Source: Kiritimatiellaeota bacterium B1221
Lineage (GTDB): Bacteria > Verrucomicrobiota > Kiritimatiellia > SS1-B-03-39 > UBA6053
Assembly: GCA_029269125.1 (NCBI GenBank)
Contig: JARHXX010000019.1
Location: forward strand, 1 to 64,000
Length of the DNA stretch: 64,000 nt
Direction: 5' to 3'
Below are positions 33,945-42,864 of the stretch, in pieces. Numbering within the stretch: position 1 is the stretch's first letter; each line of letters starts with the position of its first letter. The translations under genes were made by a program, and so were the position numbers. A model generated the notes under the pieces. That model ran no database searches, was not told the DNA's origin, and saw nothing but the letters and a program-made list of their open reading frames with translations.

Positions 33945-34982
33945 ATGAATGAGAAGATAAGAGTTGGAATTGTCGGAGCCGGCGGAAACACCACCAGCCG
34001 TCATATCCCCGGTTTACAGGCTGTCGAAGGAGTTGAAATTTCTGTGGTGTGCAACCGAAGTACCGAAAGCAGTCAACGGGTTGCCGATACCTTCGGGATC
34101 CCACGTATTGCGACACACTGGCAGGATGTAGTCGATGACCCCGCACTGGATGCAATTATGATCGGCACGTGGCCTTATTTACACGCGCCCATCAGCATCG
34201 CCGCCCTGAATGCAGGAAAACATGTGCTCTGCGAAGCCCGCATGGCGATGAATGCCAAAGAAGCCGTGGAGATGCTCGCCGCCTCAAAATCCCATCCGGA
34301 CCTGATTGCGCAAATTGTTCCCAGTCCTTTCACTTTAACTTGGGATCGTTTTATTAAACGCCAACTGAACGAGGGCCTCATCGGAGATGTGCTGGCCGTT
34401 GATGTTTTTGCCAATGCAGGCGCTTTCATCAATTACGACCGGGAAATGAACTGGCGGGATGATGTGCATCTCAGTGGATTAAACACCATGATGCTAGGTA
34501 TCTATTACGAAGCGCTGGCACGTTGGTTGGGTCATGCGGAAACGATAAAAGCACACGGACGCATTCAGGTGAAGCGGCGCAGGGATGCCGAAGGGCAGCT
34601 TCGTGATTTACATATTCCAGACCATCTCGATGTGTTTGGTGATTTAATTTGCGGTGCAAGTTATCACATTCGCTGCAGTCAACTCACGGGAGCATGCCCT
34701 ACCCCGAATGATTTTATTATCTATGGCAGTGAAGGAACTCTCCGTGTAAATATTACCTCCGGAGAACTCATCCTAACCCGTCCGGACAACCAAGTTGAAG
34801 CCCTTGACGTTCCAGATGCTGAAAAGGAATACTGGAGAGTCGAAGCCGAATTCATCGGGGCCATTCAAGGAAATGAGCGCATCCGGCTCACTTCTTTTCC
34901 GGAAGCCTACAAGTATATGCGCTTCACTCAAAAAGTGGCAGATGAACTTCAACTCGCCCCTTCCGACATTCGGAACCCATAA
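33945..34982 (+). CDS. Gfo/Idh/MocA-family NAD(P)-dependent oxidoreductase
   Basis: 345 residues from ATG 33945. The Rossmann motif VGIVGAGGNTTSRHIPGLQA binds the cofactor, followed by ISVVCNRSTESSQRVADTFG and the conserved GKHVLCEARMAMNAKEAVEM, where most members have 'EKP' (here EAR). The C-terminal half is the substrate-binding alpha/beta domain. These enzymes oxidise or reduce sugars and related polyols. Replacement of the usual Lys-Pro by Ala-Arg at the catalytic loop is notable and may mean altered or lost dehydrogenase activity. It lies directly before the DUF2298 gene. Confidence 0.88.
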   Translation: MNEKIRVGIVGAGGNTTSRHIPGLQAVEGVEISVVCNRSTESSQRVADTFGIPRIATHWQDVVDDPALDAIMIGTWPYLHAPISIAALNAGKHVLCEARMAMNAKEAVEMLAASKSHPDLIAQIVPSPFTLTWDRFIKRQLNEGLIGDVLAVDVFANAGAFINYDREMNWRDDVHLSGLNTMMLGIYYEALARWLGHAETIKAHGRIQVKRRRDAEGQLRDLHIPDHLDVFGDLICGASYHIRCSQLTGACPTPNDFIIYGSEGTLRVNITSGELILTRPDNQVEALDVPDAEKEYWRVEAEFIGAIQGNERIRLTSFPEAYKYMRFTQKVADELQLAPSDIRNP

Positions 34983-35008
34983 ACTTCTGACTTCCGAACT
35001 AAGGAAAA

Positions 35009-36937
35009 ATGCCTCCTATCGCTCTAGAGGATCCGGTTTGGTGGATCACCACACTGCGGGTGTTTATCATACTCCATTTTATGGCCGTTGCGGCATGGCC
35101 ATGGTTCACCCGCCTGTTTTCAAGCCGGACAGACCGCGGATCTGGTTTGGCGATGGCTGGAGGTATTTTCATGTACCTGCTGGCAGCTCAACTGTGGTGG
35201 CGAACCGGATTATTTGAAATAAGATTTGTGTGGGCATTTCTCTTAATGGCCTGTGTGGGTCTAAGCGGACGAAAATTATTTTTCAAAGCCCCCACTCCAG
35301 GTTTTGGAACCCGTGCACGTATGCGGAAATCCTTCCTTCAGGGCTGGGTGATTTTCACCGTTTTATTTTGGTACTGGGCGGGTGTTCGGTCCACGGATCC
35401 GGGGGTGGCTCATACCGAACAGCCCATGGACCTCATGTGGATGCGGGCCGCCATGGCCTCCCACCAGCCCCCCATTCAGGATGCCTGGTTTGGAGGTGCC
35501 CCCTCCAGTTATTACAGCGACGGACATCAGGCGCTCGCCTTCCTGGGTGTAAAGCTGGGACTCCCGATTCAAGAAAGCGTAAACTACAGCCAAATCATTT
35601 GGTTTGCCCTCACGGGACTCCTGGCCTTTCAAGCAGGAAAAGCGCTGTATGAGCTCTCAGCGAATCGGGGGAGATCACTGGCGGGAACGCTAGCGCTTTT
35701 ATTTACGCTCTTTTCCTCTAATCCGATGGGATTCATTTCAGCCATAGAATCAAAAGCCTCTCCTTGGTGGTGGTCTGCGAGTCGGGCCGTCCATGATGGT
35801 GAAGTTGAACTGATAACCGAATTTCCTTTTTTCAGCTTTTGGCTGGGTGACAACCACGCTCATCTCATCGGACTACCCTTTCTTCTTCTATCCTTGCTCT
35901 GCGCAGTATCTTTATTCCGAGCACGGAGAATTGAAATCTGCACCCCATTACTTTCATTTATATTAATTTTTTGGAGCTGGCGAATCAATCCTTGGCAAGT
36001 TCCTACTGTACTGACACTGCCACTGATCGCATTATGGATTCGAAAACGGTCTTGGACATCAATAGAATGGCGTAACCTTGCTCTCGCCGTATTGCCAAGC
36101 TTGCTTTTGATCTATCCCATCCAACATGGAGGGCCTGCAATTGAATTGGTGATCAATCAGCAGCACCACACAAATATCATGGAGGCTCTAAAAGTTTTTG
36201 GATTTTTCATGCCGGGGATTCTGATGGTGTTCTTTGTGAAAAACCACCGGTTTTGGCTGTATCTAATGGCCCTTGTAGCGGGCATGTTTTTGTGTGCCGA
36301 AATTGTGTTCCTAAAAGACCTTTTTTACAACCGCATGAACACGGTATTTAAGGTCTATTACCAAGTTTGGATTCTCGCCGGCATTTTGACCGCATTAGGG
36401 CTCACAGGTTTTGTTTACAGTAAAAATATTTTTTGCACTATGCGATTTATCCCCCTGTGGATCATATTCATTCCCAGTTTGACCTATGCAGGGCGACTCA
36501 CAATAGAGGCGTGGAGAAGTCCTTATCGGAGCCTGAATGCCTGGAGCCGTGAAAGCCACACACTTCAGTCCGCCCTCTATATTGCAAATCATCTGATTCA
36601 ACCCGGAGACAAAATCGCCGAAGCACCAGGAAGCTCTTACGATGTTACCAGCAGTAAATTTGGCACTTGGACTGCAGGAAACAGCATCATCGGCTGGACA
36701 GGCCATGAGCAACAATGGCGCCCCTACACCCCACAACCTGATCTCACCGCCTTATATGAAGCGCCCTCCAAAGCCACACTCCAACTTGTAATACAAGATC
36801 TACAGCTCGACTGGATTATATTAGGAGAAAGAGAGCTGAACATGTTCGAAATTTCTGAAGAATGGGAAAGCTGGATACAGGACCTTTCATATCGGGCAGT
36901 CGACCAACCAGACCTGAGACTTTATCAAATCCGCTAA
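35009..36937 (+). CDS. DUF2298 (Chlor_Arch_YYY) large membrane protein, probable GT-C-type glycosyltransferase
   Basis: 642 residues with about 13 hydrophobic helices. The family's hallmarks are clear: PIQDAWFGGAPSSYYSDGHQ, EFPFFSFWLGDNHAHLIGLP, and FYNRMNTVFKVYYQVWILAG. A soluble C-terminal part (about 510-642) holds GDKIAEAPGSSYDVTSSKFG and WTAGNSIIGWTGHEQQWRPY. Members are predicted lipid-linked-sugar glycosyltransferases by fold, but none that I know has a firmly assigned substrate. Many relatives are from Chloroflexi and archaea. It follows the oxidoreductase with a 26-base gap, so a shared glycan pathway is plausible. Confidence 0.85.
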   Translation: MPPIALEDPVWWITTLRVFIILHFMAVAAWPWFTRLFSSRTDRGSGLAMAGGIFMYLLAAQLWWRTGLFEIRFVWAFLLMACVGLSGRKLFFKAPTPGFGTRARMRKSFLQGWVIFTVLFWYWAGVRSTDPGVAHTEQPMDLMWMRAAMASHQPPIQDAWFGGAPSSYYSDGHQALAFLGVKLGLPIQESVNYSQIIWFALTGLLAFQAGKALYELSANRGRSLAGTLALLFTLFSSNPMGFISAIESKASPWWWSASRAVHDGEVELITEFPFFSFWLGDNHAHLIGLPFLLLSLLCAVSLFRARRIEICTPLLSFILIFWSWRINPWQVPTVLTLPLIALWIRKRSWTSIEWRNLALAVLPSLLLIYPIQHGGPAIELVINQQHHTNIMEALKVFGFFMPGILMVFFVKNHRFWLYLMALVAGMFLCAEIVFLKDLFYNRMNTVFKVYYQVWILAGILTALGLTGFVYSKNIFCTMRFIPLWIIFIPSLTYAGRLTIEAWRSPYRSLNAWSRESHTLQSALYIANHLIQPGDKIAEAPGSSYDVTSSKFGTWTAGNSIIGWTGHEQQWRPYTPQPDLTALYEAPSKATLQLVIQDLQLDWIILGERELNMFEISEEWESWIQDLSYRAVDQPDLRLYQIR

Positions 36938-37015
36938 AAAGCGTATAAATAATGCAACAGGTAAATAATCGTGTTTATTCTTGTTATAGTTCATTTGATG
37001 CGGTTCAGTATCAGA

Positions 37016-38191
37016 ATGAAAAAGCACAATAATTCGCCATACTCAGGACGACCATGGGAGTCGATGTCTACTGTTTGGGCGGGAGTAGGGGAAAAGCGAA
37101 GGCGGGGATTGCGTATATTACCTAAAAATCAGGGGTATTTTGTGCATGTGACGAGTCGGACGGCTCAGCAGGCGTTTCTATTTGGTGATGCTGAGAAACG
37201 GATGTTTATTAAAAAACTTCGTCAGTGGGCTGATTTTTCTGCATTGGGAATCATTACCCATTGTGTGATGGATAATCATTTCCATGTAATGTTGTGGGTC
37301 CCCTCTCAAGTAAGCCTGAAGCACGTGGAAATTCTGGAGCGGTTGAACGGCGTCTGGACTAAAGAAAAAGTAGCAGCTTGGGAGTCTTTTTATCAAAAAC
37401 AGGGTGTGGTTTCCCGTAAAAAAATGGATGCCGCAGTGTTGGCGAGAATGGGGAATTTACCAGAGTTTATGCGGGTTTTAAAACTGTCGTATACCAGATG
37501 GTATAATCAAAATCGAGGAACCTCAGGTGCCTTATGGGATTCACGGTACCGATCGGTGGTGGTGGAAGATTCCCCTTTAGCTTTGATGTCCGTGGCGGCC
37601 TATATTGATCTGAACCCTTTACGGGCCGGTATGGTGGATGATCCGCTGAAGTATGTCTGGTCAGGCTACGGCGCGGCGATAAGCGGTGACATTCAGGCAC
37701 AAAAAGGTTTGGATACTTTGGTGAAATTGGCCCGGGGTCATCAGCCTTTTGATGCACTCGCGGTTCGTAAAAACCAATTAAAGGATACGCAGGGCGATTG
37801 GCGGGAGATCGTCCCCAGAATGGCTCAAGAACACTCGCAACGCGCCGCTCCGAAAAATTGGAAGGAGGTGCAGTCGGCTTATCGAATTTGGTTGGTAAAT
37901 AAGGGGAAATCCCAAACGGATTCAGCAGGGGTAAAAAACAAATTCCGCAAACGAAAAGGAATAGATCCTATTCAGGTCATTGCAGAATATGAAGCACATG
38001 GCCATGTTCCGCTTCACCAGTGTTTGCAAACGCGGATACGGGCTTTTACCCGCGGGGTGGCGATTGGTCATTCGGCTTATCTGGAAGATTTAATGGCTCA
38101 ATATCGTAGTTGCTTTGGCCCCAATCGAAAAAAGGCGGCCTGCAAGGTGCGCACCATGACAAATGTTTTTTCAGCGATGCGGGAAGTTTGA
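37016..38191 (+). CDS. RAYT/IS200-like HUH (Y1) transposase, single-copy type
   Basis: 391 residues from ATG 37016. The HUH motif H88-F-H90 lies in HCVMDNHFHVMLWVP, the candidate nucleophile Tyr159 in KLSYTRWYNQ, and the RAYT-type GALWDSRYRSVVVED and AAYIDLNPLRAGMVDDPLKY blocks follow. A 130-residue C-terminal extension contains KKAACKVRTMTN. I see no flanking inverted repeats or target duplication, so this is more like a domesticated REP-associated transposase than a live IS. It might act on the REPIN-like repeat at 1436-1567, but no matching palindrome flanks it. An in-frame ATG at 37061 is an alternative start. It converges with wzt. Confidence 0.85.
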   Translation: MKKHNNSPYSGRPWESMSTVWAGVGEKRRRGLRILPKNQGYFVHVTSRTAQQAFLFGDAEKRMFIKKLRQWADFSALGIITHCVMDNHFHVMLWVPSQVSLKHVEILERLNGVWTKEKVAAWESFYQKQGVVSRKKMDAAVLARMGNLPEFMRVLKLSYTRWYNQNRGTSGALWDSRYRSVVVEDSPLALMSVAAYIDLNPLRAGMVDDPLKYVWSGYGAAISGDIQAQKGLDTLVKLARGHQPFDALAVRKNQLKDTQGDWREIVPRMAQEHSQRAAPKNWKEVQSAYRIWLVNKGKSQTDSAGVKNKFRKRKGIDPIQVIAEYEAHGHVPLHQCLQTRIRAFTRGVAIGHSAYLEDLMAQYRSCFGPNRKKAACKVRTMTNVFSAMREV

Positions 38192-38249
38192 AGGTACAAA
38201 ATACCACCCCAGAAGGCAATATAACGGTACGGATCATCTCTAGTCCGCC

Positions 38250-39425
38250 TCACACAAATCTTGTAGGCAGCGTCACCATTCCCGGGGCATCAGTAGTATT
38301 TTTCACAGCAAAAGGATACCAGTCTTCCCGCCGATGGAATTGGGTGGCATGATCCCATGAATGAATAGAAAGACTTAAGAAGTAATTCCCTTCCCGTAAA
38401 GTTAAAGGATCCAGTATGATTTTTTGGGTTCCCGGTCCTTTCACAATGGTCCCCCTGCCCGCATTTTCAATCTGGGTATTGGTACCATACACATACATAC
38501 CATTGGCCGTTTTCAGACTGTATCCAAAAACAGGTTTGTCCACCTCCTGATGCGCTTCATAATCAACCTGAATCGTTAGCGCCGTTCCACTGTCAAACCG
38601 CGCCCTATTTTCTCCGGCTTCATTCAACATTTTGACATCCGTAATTTCTATTTCACGCGTGCCAAATTCCTGGGCATAAATGGTCCCCCCCTCCCCGGAA
38701 TAATTTCGAATCATCTCCAGAATCACCTCGGGTGGCGGCCCTTGTTTGACCAAGTCCCCTTTATAAACCAAATAAGCTTCATCACAAAACTCTTCCACCG
38801 TCTGCAATGCATGGGAAACAAACATCAGGGTTTTTCCTTTTTTCTGAAACTTACGAATCCGGTCGAGACATTTGAGCTGAAAGGCAATGTCCCCCACCGC
38901 AAGCACCTCGTCTACCAACAAAATATCCGGATCGACCTCCGTCGCCACCGCAAAACCTAATCGGACATACATTCCACTGGAATAGTTTTTCACCGGCTGA
39001 TCGATAAAGTCATGCAAACCACTGAAATCAAGAATTGCATCAAACCGCTTTCGAATATCCTCACGAGGAATCCCCAATAAAGCGGCATTCAAATAAACGT
39101 TTTCACGTCCGGTTAAATCAGGATGAAATCCCGCACCCAGCTCCAACAAGGAGGAAATACGGCCTTCAGCACGGATGGTCCCTTCGGTGGGGGTTATCGT
39201 TCCAGCGGCTAATCCCAAGGTACTGCTCTTCCCTGCTCCATTGGGACCAATGACTCCGACCGTGCTTCCTTTCGGAATTTTAAAATCCGCATTGCGAATC
39301 GCCCAAAAGATTTGTGGTGGCTGACGGGTGACCGCACGATGTATCGACCCGAAAAGGGTTTGCGGCCCTAATCCGCGGAGCTTGTAGCATTTGCCCAGTC
39401 CCTGGGCTTCAATAGCGTATTTCAT
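38250..39425 (-). CDS. wzt: Polysaccharide ABC exporter ATPase with C-terminal carbohydrate-binding-type domain
   Basis: 391 residues from ATG 39425. The ATPase (about 1-250) has Walker A VIGPNGAGKSS, signature YSSGMYVRLGFAVA, Walker B ILLVDEVLAVGD and FVSHAL. A beta-sandwich follows (about 265-391), starting EIEITDVKMLNEAGENRARF and containing FGYSLKTANGMYVYGTNTQ, as in Wzt of E. coli O9a and O8, where it reads the terminal cap of the O-antigen. So it probably exports a capped O-polysaccharide or similar glycan. It overlaps the permease stop (TGATG). The frame is open above ATG 39425 but overlaps the permease there. Confidence 0.92.
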   Translation of the reverse strand: MKYAIEAQGLGKCYKLRGLGPQTLFGSIHRAVTRQPPQIFWAIRNADFKIPKGSTVGVIGPNGAGKSSTLGLAAGTITPTEGTIRAEGRISSLLELGAGFHPDLTGRENVYLNAALLGIPREDIRKRFDAILDFSGLHDFIDQPVKNYSSGMYVRLGFAVATEVDPDILLVDEVLAVGDIAFQLKCLDRIRKFQKKGKTLMFVSHALQTVEEFCDEAYLVYKGDLVKQGPPPEVILEMIRNYSGEGGTIYAQEFGTREIEITDVKMLNEAGENRARFDSGTALTIQVDYEAHQEVDKPVFGYSLKTANGMYVYGTNTQIENAGRGTIVKGPGTQKIILDPLTLREGNYFLSLSIHSWDHATQFHRREDWYPFAVKNTTDAPGMVTLPTRFV

Positions 39426-40222
39426 CAGATAAAATCCGCGAAGTTGCGTTGGGCACGTCGGAAAATCAATGCGGCCAACAAAGTGAAAAAGAAGGGCCAA
39501 ATGAATCCGGCAATGATCCAAGGATCATCACAAGGAAACGTTTCGGAGGGTAAGAACGCCCAACGATAGGCCGTGAAAATTCCCGCAAGCGGGTTTAAGG
39601 CATAGATATTCAGCAACAGAGGATTTTGCTTCCCAGCCAAACGGGTCACGAAACTCAGATCATACATCGCAGGACTGAGAAAAAACAAAGCACTCAACGC
39701 AACCCCTACAAAATGCTGGGTATCCCGGTAGTACACATTCATGGAGCCCAACAGCAGCGCCAACCCCAGATTGAACCAGGCATGCAGCAAAAAGATCAAC
39801 GGCAGGCACAACAGGCGTAAACTGTAAAATTCGCCCCCCTGCCAAAGCAGAAAACCCACCAGCCCCACCTGGACAAGTAAACTAATCAAATAATCCACTC
39901 CGGCGGCCATGGTGACGGATAAGGGTAAAATAATGCGGGGGAAAGATACCTTTTTAACCAAATTGCCATTATTGGAAATACAACCCAATCCTTGCTGAAC
40001 CGCGTTTGAAGTAAACTGCCAAGCAAATACCCCAACGATAATGGAGGACGTATTGGCCGCCCTTCCTGAAATCAGGCGAAAGAAAAAAGCGTAAATCCCC
40101 GCCATAAATAGCGGGGTCAACAAACTCCACAGGACTCCCAGTGAAGAGCCTTTATAACGGGCTTTCATTTCCCGGGAAACCAGTGCCTGAATTAATTCGC
40201 GACGAGCCAAAAGTGAACGCAT
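39425..40222 (-). CDS. wzm: Polysaccharide ABC exporter permease (ABC-2 type)
   Basis: 265 residues from ATG 40222, six transmembrane helices. The N-terminal REMKARYKGSSLGVLWSLL amphipathic motif, GVFAWQFTSNAVQQG and the C-terminal NIYALNPLAGIFTAYRWAFL are standard for Wzm/TagG permeases. With the ATPase it forms an O-antigen or teichoic-acid-type exporter. It begins 8 bases after the gspM-like stop, so it seems to share a transcript with the type II secretion genes, an unusual arrangement. Confidence 0.92.
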   Translation of the reverse strand: MRSLLARRELIQALVSREMKARYKGSSLGVLWSLLTPLFMAGIYAFFFRLISGRAANTSSIIVGVFAWQFTSNAVQQGLGCISNNGNLVKKVSFPRIILPLSVTMAAGVDYLISLLVQVGLVGFLLWQGGEFYSLRLLCLPLIFLLHAWFNLGLALLLGSMNVYYRDTQHFVGVALSALFFLSPAMYDLSFVTRLAGKQNPLLLNIYALNPLAGIFTAYRWAFLPSETFPCDDPWIIAGFIWPFFFTLLAALIFRRAQRNFADFI

Positions 40223-40230
40223 GGTTTTCT

Positions 40231-40716
40231 TTAGAGTTCCGAAGGAGATTTGTCGAGAGCTTCCAGCAAGAGCTCTCCCTGTAAACGCCCCGCTGATGAA
40301 ACCAAATCCAGTGAAGTCAACCGCCACGCCGGCTGGGCATTCTCCGCCGCATGAATTATCCGGGAGAGCTCTCCGGCCGGAAGATTTTCCAGTGAAAGGG
40401 TCACCTGATGATGTCGATACCCCTCGGGAAGTTCTTCGCTAAGGATTTCCGAAAATAAGAGCATGCCATTTTTTTCCCACTCGGCGAACAATATCTCAGG
40501 CTCGAGTCGCTGTCCGTCGATCAAAGTTGCCAACGTTTCCAATTGCTTTCGTGAGTCGACTTTCAGGGAAACAAGCTCTTGCCTCATCGCGGCCAGGCGG
40601 TTGACACGATCCAACTCCTCCCGCACAAAGCGAAAAGCAAAAGAGAGCGAAATCAGAAAGATGCCCGCCATCAGCATCACCCACCATGAGGTATTGATAT
40701 GGGAAATTTTCTTCAT
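40231..40716 (-). CDS. Type II secretion GspM/PilO-like protein
   Basis: 161 residues from ATG 40716: a short cytoplasmic start, one membrane helix (about 11-32, WWVMLMAGIFLISLSFAFRF), a coiled coil, and a periplasmic ferredoxin-like domain with VTLSLENLPAGELSRII. Layout and position after a GspL-like gene point to GspM or PilO. Its start overlaps the GspL-like stop by 4 bases. Sequence alone is divergent; the assignment relies on the operon. Confidence 0.7.
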   Translation of the reverse strand: MKKISHINTSWWVMLMAGIFLISLSFAFRFVREELDRVNRLAAMRQELVSLKVDSRKQLETLATLIDGQRLEPEILFAEWEKNGMLLFSEILSEELPEGYRHHQVTLSLENLPAGELSRIIHAAENAQPAWRLTSLDLVSSAGRLQGELLLEALDKSPSEL

Positions 40717-41987
40717 GCCCCTCTCCTGCCGCTGATACTCCAGGCCCCTTCCTCTCCCGGCGTGATTTTCAAAGTCCATCCGGAAACATTCAAATAATTC
40801 TTATAAGTTTCCAAAGCCTCTTCACTTCCTATAACCTGTAATTCCATTGCATCATTCCGCAATGAAATCTGCAAAAAGGTCAGCCCTTTCTCCTGGGCAA
40901 CCGCGGTTAGCTCAACCAGAAGATTTGCGACTTTTGGCTGAGACAGATTTTGTACGGATTCCCATAAATGGTTCCATTTTTCATCGCGATAACGTTTGGC
41001 CAGCAAGACTTCCTGGCCAGGTGCGACACTGACACTTCCGGTATACTGCTGGTACGCACTGGCGATTTCGGAACGGATGGCTTTCTGATTTGCACGAAGG
41101 TGCTGACGCAAAAATAGAGGGAATATCACCAGCAAAAACAGGAATATCAACAGGGCAGCCTTCAGCGTTTTTCTTTTTTTCTGATATCGAAGAAGGAGTG
41201 CAGGTGCCGCCAAAGGCTCCGCAAGTAAATTGGCATGCGAAACATCCGGCCTGCTTGCATTTGTTGCCAAGGCCTGCTCAAGCCAGCCCGGCTCCCGACC
41301 GGCATCCGGTCCAACAGATTGCCAAGACAAAGGTTCAGCATCCGGAGAGCGGGACTGTTCATAACGGGCGAGGACTTTGGAGCGCTGCGCATATTTCAGC
41401 GCTCCTCCCCCTTCCACGTAGCCCCCCTCTTTCCAAATCGAAAACACACTTCGGGTCTCTCCCTTCCATAAATGATCGCCGGGCTGTCCGGAGAACATCA
41501 ATTCTTCAGGAAAGATCAAATCCGGTTCCACTCCCCAGGCATGCCATTCCGCCAACAGGTCCTCAAGATCCTGCAAGCGGGCCGCCACCGCCAGACAGCG
41601 CAGATTCCCATCGGCATTTTCGGCCGCAGGCAGAAAGGCGACTTGGCATTTTTCCAGAGAGAACGGGATAGCGGCATCCAGCAGAGTGCCCCAAATTTCT
41701 GTGGATTTTGATTTGTCTTTCAGGGGAGATTCCAAGTTGCGAAGCATCACTCGGTGCGGTTCCACCCCCACGGCAAGTAGCGCACCGGATTGCCGTTCTT
41801 TTTCAAAGCGGGGACGAAAACCCTTATTCTCTCCCCAAGCACTTCCCTTACATTGCATAAAAGTTTTTTTACCGGATTTGGAGATCCTGCAGGCCCGCAG
41901 CACGTCTCCATCTTTGACCATGCCATAGGACACCCGGGGTTTCGCCCAGGATACCGGATCACGCCAATCCGCATTTACCACTGGCAC
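40713..41987 (-). CDS. Type II secretion GspL/PilM-PilN-like protein
   Basis: 424 residues with a GTG start at 41987. The first 260 form an actin-like cytoplasmic region, with VGVEPHRVMLRNLESP and ALKYAQRSKVLARYEQ, that in GspL binds the ATPase GspE. One helix follows (about 272-292, LKAALLIFLFLLVIFPLFL), then a periplasmic ferredoxin-like PilN-type domain ending ISGRRGA. It overlaps gspK by 13 bases and the GspM-like gene by 4. Divergent in sequence, but the layout is typical. Confidence 0.75.
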   Translation of the reverse strand: MPVVNADWRDPVSWAKPRVSYGMVKDGDVLRACRISKSGKKTFMQCKGSAWGENKGFRPRFEKERQSGALLAVGVEPHRVMLRNLESPLKDKSKSTEIWGTLLDAAIPFSLEKCQVAFLPAAENADGNLRCLAVAARLQDLEDLLAEWHAWGVEPDLIFPEELMFSGQPGDHLWKGETRSVFSIWKEGGYVEGGGALKYAQRSKVLARYEQSRSPDAEPLSWQSVGPDAGREPGWLEQALATNASRPDVSHANLLAEPLAAPALLLRYQKKRKTLKAALLIFLFLLVIFPLFLRQHLRANQKAIRSEIASAYQQYTGSVSVAPGQEVLLAKRYRDEKWNHLWESVQNLSQPKVANLLVELTAVAQEKGLTFLQISLRNDAMELQVIGSEEALETYKNYLNVSGWTLKITPGEEGAWSISGRRGA

Positions 41988-42838
41988 CGGAGAACCTCCA
42001 CATTTCCTTCCGACCTTTTGAATAAAGCCGTAAGCGTTTGTTCAGATTGATCGAGGCGGGCAACCAAACGGGCGGTAAAGTATTCACTGCGCACATCCAA
42101 TACAGACATCAACAGAGGCTGCACTTGCGTAGGCAAGAGTTGCAAAACACCGGATAAATTACGAAGAGGTTCCGTCTCTCTGGCAATCAGGACATTATCA
42201 ACCCAGCCCTGAAGTGAATCACCGACCAAGGCTTCCAGCACCTCCGGTTGTACGGTATTAATATTCAATAGCAGCGGACGACTCTCCGGCCGCGGTAACG
42301 CACACAACGAATCTGAAACTTCAAGCAATGCTTCTGCATCCGGCACCAGGAGGGTTAACATTTGCGGGTCATCAAACCAGACTTCATAAACGTCAATTTC
42401 ATTTTGCAAGTTCGTGAAAATTTGAGCGGGAATCTCCATCTCCGTACTTCGAACCAGATCCTCAAAGACATCCATCCAGGTAAAAGGCATACTGGAACTC
42501 ACAGGCAAACTGAGGTGATTCAGGTTGAATTGACGCTGCGCATCCTGCAATATCACCTCTAAATGAACCCCTTCGGTAGTGGTGAATTCAAGCGGGATTG
42601 CCCAATTGTCAGTGAGCCCATCCACCGCAAAATCATCATCTTCCAAAAGCAGGCTGGTACTTTCCTCCAGGCCCAACAATAACGCGTTACGCAGTTTTTG
42701 CTGAATATGAATCCGGTCAAGGGTTTTGGTTCGACGGACCAACACATTCTGCAAACCAGCAACCAGCGTCATGCTGCTGATCATCACCAAAAGTACAAGT
42801 AAGTAAACCGATCCCCGCCGGTGATCTTTCGCTCTCAA
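41975..42838 (-). CDS. gspK: Type II secretion minor pseudopilin GspK-like
   Basis: 287 residues. A short basic leader ends in Gly before SVYLLVLLVMISSMTLVAG, a prepilin helix without Glu5, as is characteristic of GspK at the pseudopilus tip. The large periplasmic part has RQFNLNHLSLP early and a saposin-like helix region with NINTVQPEVLEALVGDSLQG, the helix-hairpin-helix typical of GspK. It follows gspJ by 26 bases and overlaps the GspL-like gene. Confidence 0.82.
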   Translation of the reverse strand: MRAKDHRRGSVYLLVLLVMISSMTLVAGLQNVLVRRTKTLDRIHIQQKLRNALLLGLEESTSLLLEDDDFAVDGLTDNWAIPLEFTTTEGVHLEVILQDAQRQFNLNHLSLPVSSSMPFTWMDVFEDLVRSTEMEIPAQIFTNLQNEIDVYEVWFDDPQMLTLLVPDAEALLEVSDSLCALPRPESRPLLLNINTVQPEVLEALVGDSLQGWVDNVLIARETEPLRNLSGVLQLLPTQVQPLLMSVLDVRSEYFTARLVARLDQSEQTLTALFKRSEGNVEVLRCQW

Positions 42839-42864
42839 GCTGATTTCCCCGAAAAAAATGACCG

